Shown here piece after piece: positions 6,934 through 12,675 of a DNA stretch of 12,675 nt. Source of the DNA: Ectocarpus siliculosus (taxonomy: Eukaryota; Sar; Phaeophyceae; Ectocarpales; Ectocarpaceae); assembly GCA_000310025.1 (NCBI GenBank), contig FN649746.1, forward strand, positions 1,474,329 to 1,487,003, given 5' to 3'. The first letter of the stretch is position 1; the number at the start of each line of letters is the position of its first letter. The notes under the pieces are model-generated. The model was not told the origin of the DNA. It did no database searches and worked only from the letters and a program-made list of their open reading frames with translations. The translations under genes were made by a program, and so were the position numbers.

Positions 6934-7230
6934 CTACGATGACCGGAGGGGGCTAAGGCACGCAAAAACAGCAACAATAGCCTGTCTCACATGCCGCTTG
7001 TAAGCACCTCGGTTCAATGGCGCCGGGGGCGGGCGCGTATCAATACTCGTCGTATCCCGAAACAAATGCAAGTACTGACAGATAGCTGTCTGTGGATCGG
7101 GCCAACTCGCCCATTGCTCGCGTACGGTATGGCGTAAATACCCCATATTTTTCTGTCCCTCCCACCAACAACGGTTATCCTCTACAATACTCGCCAGGTT
7201 TTTGCTGCGCGAGGCTTTGCAAGCGTTGGG
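6934..7230 (-). CDS. Open frame of unknown status (possible exon or relic)
   Basis: A 98-codon minus-strand frame runs from after a TAG at 7233 to a TAG at 6936. It contains NLASIVEDNRCWWEGQKNMG and EQWASWPDPQTAICQYLHLF, a Trp-rich composition that looks coding. Its first 40 bases overlap exon 7282-7191 in another frame, so both cannot be used in one transcript as drawn. It ends 40 bp from the MITE. Possibilities are an alternative exon or a fragment of a decayed transposon gene. No family is recognised. Confidence 0.3.
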   Translation of the reverse strand, partial: PNACKASRSKNLASIVEDNRCWWEGQKNMGYLRHTVREQWASWPDPQTAICQYLHLFRDTTSIDTRPPPAPLNRGAYKRHVRQAIVAVFACLSPLRSS

Positions 7231-7282
7231 CTATCAGCAGCGCACTCTTCTTGTGAAGGAGGTGCCACGAAAAGCCTCGGGT
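7191..7282 (-). CDS. Candidate exon, upstream part of short-exon gene
   Basis: After a GATTAGTGTACAG acceptor the 92 nt read TRGFSWHLLHKKSALLIAQR and LQSLAQQKPG, then two bases before a GGCGA/GTATTG donor. The phase-0 start matches the phase-0 donor of exon 7545-7414, with a 131-nt intron between them. The carried-over GA would combine with the first base of exon 5266-5208 to give Glu. The helical, Leu/Gln/Lys-rich sequence looks coding. The donor is only moderate, and joining to 6061-5917 would need a different one. Confidence 0.4.
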
Positions 7283-7413
7283 CTGTACACTAATCTACCG
7301 CTGGAGCTCGAAAACCGGAAACGCTACTGTACACGCTCCGAAAGCAGCACGAACGAGGGTGAACGTCGTTTGACGTTGAGAGCCAGCAAGCACTGACACG
7401 TCGCTAGCTTTAC

Positions 7414-7545
7414 TTTAGCCCACGATAGCTCGTAACCCAGCATGGCGCCCTCAACCACCAGACCACGAAAATAAAAAGCGCCTTCGGGGGAGGGTGTGGC
7501 TGCTGATGCTGCTGGCACCCTCGTCCCTGCTTGCTCTTCCGCCCT
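7414..7545 (-). CDS. Candidate exon, upstream part of short-exon gene
   Basis: The 132 nt (44 codons, phase 0 at both ends) start after CTATAGCTGCAG and end at GCTAAA/GTAAAG. The peptide begins RAEEQAGTRVPAASAATPSP and continues EGAFYFRGLVVEGAMLGYEL. Reading through the donor stays open to a TAG at 7331-7329. The GL..EGA string recalls the C-terminal signature of dynein heavy chains (GLFLEGARW), but spacing and the following residues do not match, so no assignment is made. The coding appearance is good. Confidence 0.4.
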
Positions 7546-7696
7546 CTGCAGCTATAGCTATGCCCCCCCCACCCTTCTTGCTCCTCTCTAGTAGATGTTG
7601 GTGGTCTGCTTGAAGTACCGTAGGTACTCGCGCTACCGGGCTGCCGGCCGTTCGGTAGGGCGTGTACTGCTGCTGTACGAAGAGCGAGTGGAATAT

Positions 7697-8400
7697 CTAG
7701 CTGAGTCTAGGTGCTGTAGGTCTAGGCCTTTGCACAGCTTCGAGATGACCGGAACCGCTTTCTGCGCTGGCTGTACACGAAAGAAACAACCGATTGCCCC
7801 GCAACGCTAGAGGTAGGCGCATCAGCATCCAGATCTGCCGCTGCCATCTGCTTCCAGATTGATAGCTTGCCAACGTCCAACCAGGCACAACACTGCACAA
7901 CAACCCATACGACGTCTGAAGAAGCATGTTTCCCCCAATCCCCCACAGCCACCCTATAAGGCGTCGAAAGCCTACCCATTTCCGGCTCAGGCTACACCTA
8001 AACAAGGTATGACACAAGATATCACACCCCCTCGACCGATTTTCCAAGCTCCATTCTTTCACAGCAGAAGCGTGGCAGCGCCGGAAACGGCGGCGTTGAA
8101 GCCGCTCTGTCAAGAGCCTTCTGAAACAGTCGTTTCATGCACGCATTCTCTTCGTGGAGTAATTGATGTTTGGAAATCGGTCCAGGCGGGTAGGCTGCTG
8201 CATTTACAGGCACACATCGCAGATGATCTGCTCCCATGTAGGTTGCAAATGGCAGATACTAGATTCAACACCTTCCCATGTCAAACTATCGAGAAAAACC
8301 CAAAGTTTTTTCGCAGGGTATATTGAGGAGATATTATACACCAGGTTTGAGCGAGTCGTCGCCACGTTGTCTGAAGCATACTTACTTGTAGACTTCATGT
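7697..8400. other. Region with conflicting open frames on both strands
   Basis: The plus strand is open at 7859-8326 (155 codons, Pro-rich start). The minus strand is open at 8398-8204 (ends PTWEQIICDVCL), 8237-8022 (contains ISKHQLLHEENACMKRLFQK) and 8113-7697. The two minus frames at 8.2 kb look like one coding stretch shifted by a frame, or two alternative exons around the GTAAATGCAG acceptor at 8198. None can be tied in phase to 8474-8386 or 7545-7414 with certainty. Some coding sequence on the minus strand is likely, possibly decayed. Confidence 0.35.
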
Positions 8401-8474
8401 AGGTTGAAGGGGAAGTTGGTTGAAGGGGGAGTTGCAGGAGGGGAGAGAGGAGCCGACATAGTCTCGCCGATAGC
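8386..8474 (-). CDS. Candidate exon with near-perfect donor
   Basis: The acceptor CTTAACAAGCAG (with a branch-point-like CTTAAC) opens an 89-nt exon reading AIGETMSAPLSPPATPPSTN and FPFNLHEVY, then two bases before CTACAA/GTAAGTATG, the best donor in the window. Phase 0 in, phase 2 out. The Pro/Ser/Thr-rich sequence suggests a linker. The next exon in the matching phase would begin at 8197 (C|AGC) or near 8249, and I could not choose. The plus-strand frame across it (8404-8820) has no support. Confidence 0.4.
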
Positions 8475-8550
8475 CTGCTTGTTAAGCTTTGGTTTAGAAG
8501 GGGTGAACGCGGAAAGAAAACAACATAGCTTTAATATATACCGTAATAGT

Positions 8551-8604
8551 CGGAGAGATAGGACCGGTCTGAGAGGTGGCACCGGTCGGGGAGAAGGCAC
8601 GGGG
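8551..8604 (+). repeat. Three tandem 18-bp GC-rich units
   Basis: Units at 8551-8568, 8569-8586 and 8587-8604 are each 18 bp and follow the pattern CGGAGAGATSGCACCGGT, with several substitutions. Related units recur at 9168-9201, at about 8650-8675 (partial) and in the hairpin at 9251-9334. Confidence 0.6.
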
Positions 8605-9167
8605 TTGCTAAAAAAATACGAGAACGGCACGATTTACATCCATTTACGCACCGGGGTCAGTGAGATCGCACACCGACCGCCAAACCCAAAGATTGAGCTC
8701 ATTTTCAGCTGCCGGAGTGAGGTACATGTGTGTTCCTTATACATGTGGGGATGGTGTCAGCGGAGCGCCACCCCTGCATGTACGTATGCATGGTCGCGGT
8801 TCACACGGGATGCCAGTTGATTTCATATTTGAATTGGTATGGAAGTTGCCAACCGTATACTCTCAACTAGACACACAACGTACAAGCCACATCCTACCCC
8901 ACCTTACACAACACGAAGCTATTGTTGCTTCGTACGTTGCTTCGTACGTACTGGTATCCGTAGAGGAACACCGAAACGAAAGCGGAAGACAACTGATGCC
9001 GTATGTACCAGTACCTCAGATGGAAACGACATCCTTTCTTGTCGTCACTCTATAGCCAAACTCGCATCAAACACGACACCACTCGCTGTATGGAAAGCTG
9101 TTACGTACCAGCCTACGTTGCCGTTACCGGTATGCTCCCACTCATACAACACCTGTGTGTATTTCAT

Positions 9168-9201
9168 CGGAGATCGCACCGGTCGGAGAGATCGCACCGG
9201 G
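9168..9201 (+). repeat. Two further units of the 18-bp family
   Basis: CGGAGATCGCACCGGT (16 bp) and CGGAGAGATCGCACCGGG (18 bp) lie in tandem, in the same orientation as the 8551-8604 units and about 600 bp downstream of them. Confidence 0.6.
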
Positions 9202-9250
9202 GTGCCTTGAAAATGTAATCAAAAAGATCTAATTGCATTCCCGCACCGGG

Positions 9251-9334
9251 GTCGGAGACATGGCACCGGGGCGCGATAAAAACTCAAGGAAGAACATTTA
9301 AAAAAACGATCGCACCCGGTGCCATCTCTCCGAC
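9251..9334. repeat. Long hairpin built from the 18-bp family
   Basis: The left arm 9251-9277 (GTCGGAGACATGGCACCGGG plus GCGCGAT) and the right arm 9309-9334 are inverted repeats of about 26 bp with about three differences. They enclose a 31-nt A-rich spacer. The arms are two oppositely oriented copies of the CGGAGA..TGGCACCGGG motif. This could be a very short foldback element, or a structured site at the edge of the TAG-interrupted frame that starts at 9336. Confidence 0.65.
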
Positions 9335-9335
9335 C

Positions 9336-9911
9336 ATGACGGTATCTCGAAACGGCATGTACGTACCACAAGTCCAGGACGAAATGGTATTGAATGCCAA
9401 AACGCAACCTGAAAATTATTGCCAAGTGGCCAAGTGGGCAAGTGGCCAAGTGGGCACCAGACAACTTTCTTGGACAGAACACAAAATAATTTCTACCCTC
9501 ATCCGGATGGAACGCAATGAGCTGAACCCAATGGTAGGTAGGTCTGCCTTGTTTTCGATATAGGATCAAAAACGGCTCTTCGACAATTCGTTACTTTCAC
9601 ATTTGGGAACAGGTCTGGTTGTCCTAGGATACGCATCTTTCAAGCCAAGGCTCGAAGGCAAAAGATACATCGCGCTCTTGGAAACACAAAAAACAGCGAG
9701 CAGTCGATAGTACTGGAAGTGGTGTGAAAGGCTGACAAACGGAACGTCGGTGGGCTCGGAAATAGTTCTTGAAGCAACCCTATCGTGTAGCGAAACCAAT
9801 GAATTCCCCTCAAGAAAAACCAAACGTATCTATCCCCCAAAACGCGGAGCCGAATACTCCTACCACCAGCCTCGACACACCATCAGCCGAAAGACTACAA
9901 AAAAAATTTAA
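9336..9911 (+). pseudogene. 192-codon frame interrupted by two TAG codons
   Basis: From ATG 9336 a single frame runs to TAA 9909-9911 with only two stops, both TAG (9561-9563 and 9708-9710). The three pieces contain LSWTEHKIISTLIRMERNEL, LGYASFKPRLEGKRYIALLE and RLTNGTSVGSEIVLEATLSC, and the last is basic and Tyr-rich. The composition is protein-like throughout. It could be a decayed transposon or viral gene, or a spliced gene: an ATG/GTAGGT donor and an ATATAG acceptor sit at the first break, but only 30 nt apart. A short AAGTGGCCAAGTGGGC tandem lies at about 9422-9456. No family is recognised. Confidence 0.35.
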
Positions 9912-10037
9912 CTCTACCCACCACTGCGAACCGGGCGAAATGACGTAATGGCGCAAGCGGTTCAGCTCAAGCGGACACCGTACCACAAAGCATCTGAGAC
10001 ATCGTACAACAACATCCGAGCCCCCCCAAAAGTATGG
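9912..10037. other. Short spacer, nothing recognised
   Basis: The interval lies between the interrupted plus frame and the stop of the minus-strand transposase-like exon. No clear terminator or polyadenylation signal was identified. Confidence 0.4.
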
Positions 10038-10642
10038 CTATGGCTTAACAAAGGTCAGCCGGACCCGGCCGAACTGGTCGAATGATCGCATTAGAGACTT
10101 CTGGCAGAAGCATCTGCCGCAGAACCAAACCTGAGCCTGGCAAATCTCTACTCGTTCCGAGCCATGGCCTCGAACACGCTTGACCATGTTTGCCACCGAT
10201 TTGCGGTTTATTGCCTCATTCTCGGTCTCGTTGATCAGAGTTACCATGAACGCAAAGCGGTCAAATTTCATGACATTCAACATGTGCAGAAATTTTTTCT
10301 TCTTCGCATGGTTCTGCTCGTGCGCGTTGAGGTTGACCCCCGAGAGCTGGGCGCATGAGTCTATCCCACCGTACTTTTGGCGGCAGTCATCCCCGTGGTT
10401 GCAGTCGTGCAGGGCGTCAGGCCCGTAGTAAGGCCCGGCATTGCTCCCCAAGGGGTGCGTTCTGCGCACTGTCGCCGTGGGGTCCTCCTGCAGCGGTTGG
10501 ATGTCGAACGGAAGGCCATACTCTTCCACGATGCCATTGGTGTCAGCGCTTTTCCCCGGTTGATGTTGAGCCACCTGAATCTGAAGGGCTTTCGTACGCT
10601 GCACCGCCGACCCGAAGCATGCTCCTGAGCGCACAGCCAGTT
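10038..10642 (-). CDS. Transposase-like C-terminal exon (DDE, KDZ-like)
   Basis: The exon starts after a pyrimidine-rich TCATCTCTGTTCGTCCTCACAG acceptor, completes a codon split after exon 10967-10904 (G + AA = Glu) and runs 201 codons to TAG. About residues 78-87 read LHDCNHGDDC, and residues 104-121 contain NLNAHEQNHAKKKKFLHM, followed by FDRFAFMVTLINETENEAIN. From general knowledge, an EQ next to a basic/aromatic helix and a Met..(R)F.F segment, preceded by a Cys/His-rich block, marks the end of the RNase-H-fold core of KDZ-like DDE transposases, where the Glu is catalytic. The last 35 residues look less conserved. A CAG/GTGGCT donor after ALQIQ could split the exon. Confidence 0.5.
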
Positions 10643-10903
10643 CTGTGAGGACGAACAGAGATGACGTACAAAAAAACGGCATGCCATGTGTTGGCTCATG
10701 AAAACGTTTTGACTAAGGTTTGATCATTTGAGGCCGGCTTGGAGGTAACGAACGACATGTACCATACCGGCCTGATACCGGCACCAACATTGACACATTA
10801 TGGAAAAACGTACACAGCCCGGTAGATTGGTGGTCCTTAGATTATTGGACCAACAAAACGACTAGCCTCAACACCTAACACGCAAGTGTCCACGTCCTCG
10901 TAC
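10643..10903 (-). other. Inferred intron
   Basis: The donor AGGGCAG/GTACGA at 10903 and the CCTCACAG acceptor at 10643 bound a 261-nt intron whose removal keeps the frame. It contains no other feature. Confidence 0.5.
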
Positions 10904-10967
10904 CTGCCCTCTTCTTTGCGCACTGGTTGGCAGGTTGAAGTCCAATCGCGATGAACTCCTCCTTGGC
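10904..10967 (-). CDS. Small internal exon upstream of transposase-like exon
   Basis: The 64 nt read AKEEFIAIGLQPANQCAKKR A plus one base, ending at GGCAG/GTACGA. The acceptor is CTGACATCTGGATCAG. It starts in phase 0, matching the phase-0 donor of 12357-11638, and ends in phase 1, matching 10642-10038. The Lys/Glu/Ala-rich peptide with one Cys looks helical. Being so short, it depends on its neighbours for support, and the match of both phases is the main evidence. Confidence 0.5.
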
Positions 10968-11637
10968 CTGATCCAGATGTCAGAGGTCCCGAAGAAGGGG
11001 ACGGAAAGTAAACCGTGTGATCGAAAAATTTGTCTAAATAGTTGGGTTACCGCAATGGGCTGCTTTAATGCATTTATACAGGAAACTCTGTACAAGCATC
11101 AGAAAAAAAAAAACATTGCTGGGTAGTCTTGTTGACATGGCAGCAACTCAAGAGATTCGAGCACTACAGCCTATTAATATGCAACGAAGTGCATGCGCTG
11201 AATGGGAGAGGTGTGGTAGTTTTAGCGGTGGGCACAGAGCATGCGCATGTCCTTACCAGCATGCGAGAAAAATGTTCTTGTTCCCCGCTCTAGCGTCTCT
11301 AGCATTGTTTTTCAAATTGCAGCAACACATGAGTAATATGTCAATATGTCAGCAGTGATCTACCTATGTTCACTGCTCCGAATTGAATAACAAAACATGA
11401 AACAAGGTAGGTTTTGCCGCGCGCAGAAATCAAATCAACCGGCGACGCCGAGAAGGAAAACGGAAGGAACGTAAGGTGGGAGAAAAAAAAGAAGGAGGGA
11501 CAACGATGTTCAATGAGGAACGCGAAAATAAACCCACTTGACCAACGGAGCAACGAACAACCACCAGTATTGATAATACCGCCAAAGACAAAGCACAACA
11601 GCCCACTACGTCAGCTGCGCGAAGGAGACGTACTCAC
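10968..11637 (-). other. Inferred intron
   Basis: The 670-nt interval between a CCGG/GTGAGT donor and the GGATCAG acceptor is A/T-richer than the exon before it. It contains scattered homopolymers (T10 on the minus strand near 11105) and no supported frame. Confidence 0.5.
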
Positions 11638-12357
11638 CCGGGCGTAGGTCAAAACCAGGTGATCGAGCGCCGCAGGTCGAAGATCATTCTGGCCAGCCAC
11701 AGGTTCGAAAAGATGCTGAGAGAAGGCAGGTAGTTCCGGAGCCTTGCCGGTGGTGGACCCAGTCGCCACCGCGAGAACGCGTGTAGAGAACACGCTCTGC
11801 GCCGATAACGTCGGCAGCACCGAGCCCGGGGCCATCTGCTCTTCCTCGACAAGTACTGCTGGCGGGACCTCCTTGTCTTGTCCTTCGCTGATGAAAGCCA
11901 CGAGCTTGGTGAGGCGCACGTTCAGAACAGCCACTACCTCAAAGAGGTCCATGGAGTGGTGGCTTCGGCGGCGCAGGTTCCGCAAACGGGCCCGAGCAAG
12001 CAGCACGAAGTCCACGGCGGTGGTCCCTTCTTCTCTGTCCTGCCATGCTGAGACGCTGAGAAGCTGACCGAAGTCCAACCGTTGAACCGGAGGAGAAGTT
12101 TGCGCATCGCGCAGGAGATTGTACACATTGCGTTGAGTGCATTTCTCCTGCGGTACGGGCTCCGAAACCTGATCGGCGCCAAGAAAGTAATTTCCCAGAG
12201 GCGCTAGTGCTGGGATGTCCACCTTCCGCATGCCATGCTCGTCAGGCTCGCCAACCCGGGGAAGAACTCCTTCGTTCGGCGCCGCCGTCTGGCAGCGGTC
12301 GTGGACGATCGGACCTACACGACACATGATGTCCGTGATGACGAGGATAGGCATGTG
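11638..12357 (-). CDS. Large internal exon, protein of unknown function
   Basis: Exactly 240 codons lie between a CCCCCATTGTTAATGCAG acceptor and a CGG/GTGAGT donor. The frame is open further upstream to ATG 12534, but that part has the pyrimidine-rich look of an intron. The peptide starts HMPILVITDIMCRVGPIVHD and contains RNVYNLLRDAQTSPP, a basic RARLRNLRRR stretch and DLFEVVAVLNVRLTKLVAF. It ends in a Leu-rich DHLVLTYAR. No transmembrane segment or known motif is evident. It joins in phase to 10967-10904, and alternatively (also phase 0) to 8474-8386 or 7545-7414. It may be a host gene or an N-terminal part of the transposase-like gene. This is the best coding segment in the window. Confidence 0.65.
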
Positions 12358-12675
12358 CTGCATTAACAATGGGGGACACGGGGGACATGAAAGCATGGGT
12401 GAAGGTAGAGCGTGGGAAGTTGACAAAGTTTTCTTGGGTTCTACTGTCGTGTTTTCGCCTGACGTATTCAACAGACAGTTCACAAACGAATCTGAGACGG
12501 ATACGCCAGCAATAGACTTAACACAGACTGCCAAGTTGTTCTAACCCGGTGCCCATTTATTGCAGTTAAAAGCCTTTCGAGATGAGGGTCACACACATGT
12601 TGTGTAGACAACCCCGAGGTCGTGGACGCTGTTTGCGTACTTGCCGAGAAGAGTCCAACGGGGGAATGTGCGAGA
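12358..12675. other. Upstream intron and possible further exon
   Basis: On the minus strand the first 180 nt or so before the 12357 acceptor are pyrimidine-rich, as expected of an intron end. Near 12630-12675 two frames could contribute a preceding exon in phase 0: one reading SHIPPLDSSRQ before CAA/GTACGC and one reading FPRWTLLGKYANSVHDLG before TGT/GTGTGA. Neither can be confirmed because the window ends. Confidence 0.3.

Noticed and set aside
6753-6956. 67-codon plus-strand frame
   Set aside because: It lies mostly inside the MITE and is created by its inverted repeat.
7414-7545. Dynein heavy-chain C-terminal segment
   Set aside because: The GL..EGA string is suggestive, but the upstream spacing and all following residues fail to match the dynein signature.
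8404-9218. Overlapping plus-strand frames of 71-138 codons
   Set aside because: Several frames compete, they run through the 18-bp repeats, and none has splice or family support.
9336-9911. Genetic-code reassignment of TAG
   Set aside because: The other candidate exons end or are bounded by ordinary stops including TAG, and decay is the simpler explanation.
10164-10648. Plus-strand frames opposite the transposase-like exon
   Set aside because: The minus frame is longer, has a clear acceptor and contains a recognisable motif pattern.
1-12675. CRISPR array, prokaryotic operon or defence system
   Set aside because: There are no regularly spaced identical repeats with unique spacers, no ribosome-binding sites and no tightly packed long genes. 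Splice-site structure points to a eukaryote.

Overview
The window looks like nuclear DNA of a eukaryote. It has many short open segments flanked by good GT-AG splice sites, long homopolymer runs (G, C and T), trinucleotide tracts, short inverted-repeat elements and no bacterial-style operon. Long poly-G/poly-C runs, mean intron sizes of several hundred bases and short phase-compatible exons would fit a stramenopile such as a brown alga. That assignment is an inference, because no marker gene is recognised.

Minus strand, about 6061 down to 1207: a gene of short exons (about 50-145 nt) can be assembled by hand: 6061-5917, 5266 or 5262-5208, 4234-4185, 3704-3627, 3250-3146, 2282-2166, 1527-1463 and a possible terminal exon 1339-1207. 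Neighbouring exons have compatible phases and most have recognisable acceptors and donors. The protein has two poly-Gln tracts and is otherwise unrecognised. Further candidate exons (7282-7191, 7545-7414, 8474-8386) may be its upstream part, but their joins are not settled.

Minus strand, 12357 to 10038: three open segments (12357-11638, 10967-10904, 10642-10038) also join in phase. The last one carries an acidic C-terminal block, with HEQ followed by a basic/aromatic helix, resembling the end of DDE transposases of the Kyakuja-Dileera-Zisupton (KDZ)-like kind. The relation of this gene to the one below 8.5 kb is open: it could be one long gene, or a host gene plus a same-strand transposon.

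Repeats occupy much of the rest. A 207-bp MITE with long terminal inverted repeats and a TA target duplication lies at 6687-6893. A GGTGC-rich inverted-repeat element lies at 1647-1805. A tandem array at about 1966-2165 has units that each carry splice-site-like ends. A 56-bp element occurs as two copies 127 bp apart at 4.5 kb, with a relative at 2.9 kb. An 18-bp GC-rich motif family at 8.55-9.33 kb includes a long hairpin. Degenerate tandem and inverted repeats fill the first 1.1 kb.

Plus strand: only two items deserve attention, a 101-residue ORF with one membrane segment (6342-6647) and a 192-codon frame broken by two TAG codons (9336-9911). All exon calls were made by eye from splice consensus and reading frame. 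None is confirmed by transcript or homology search.
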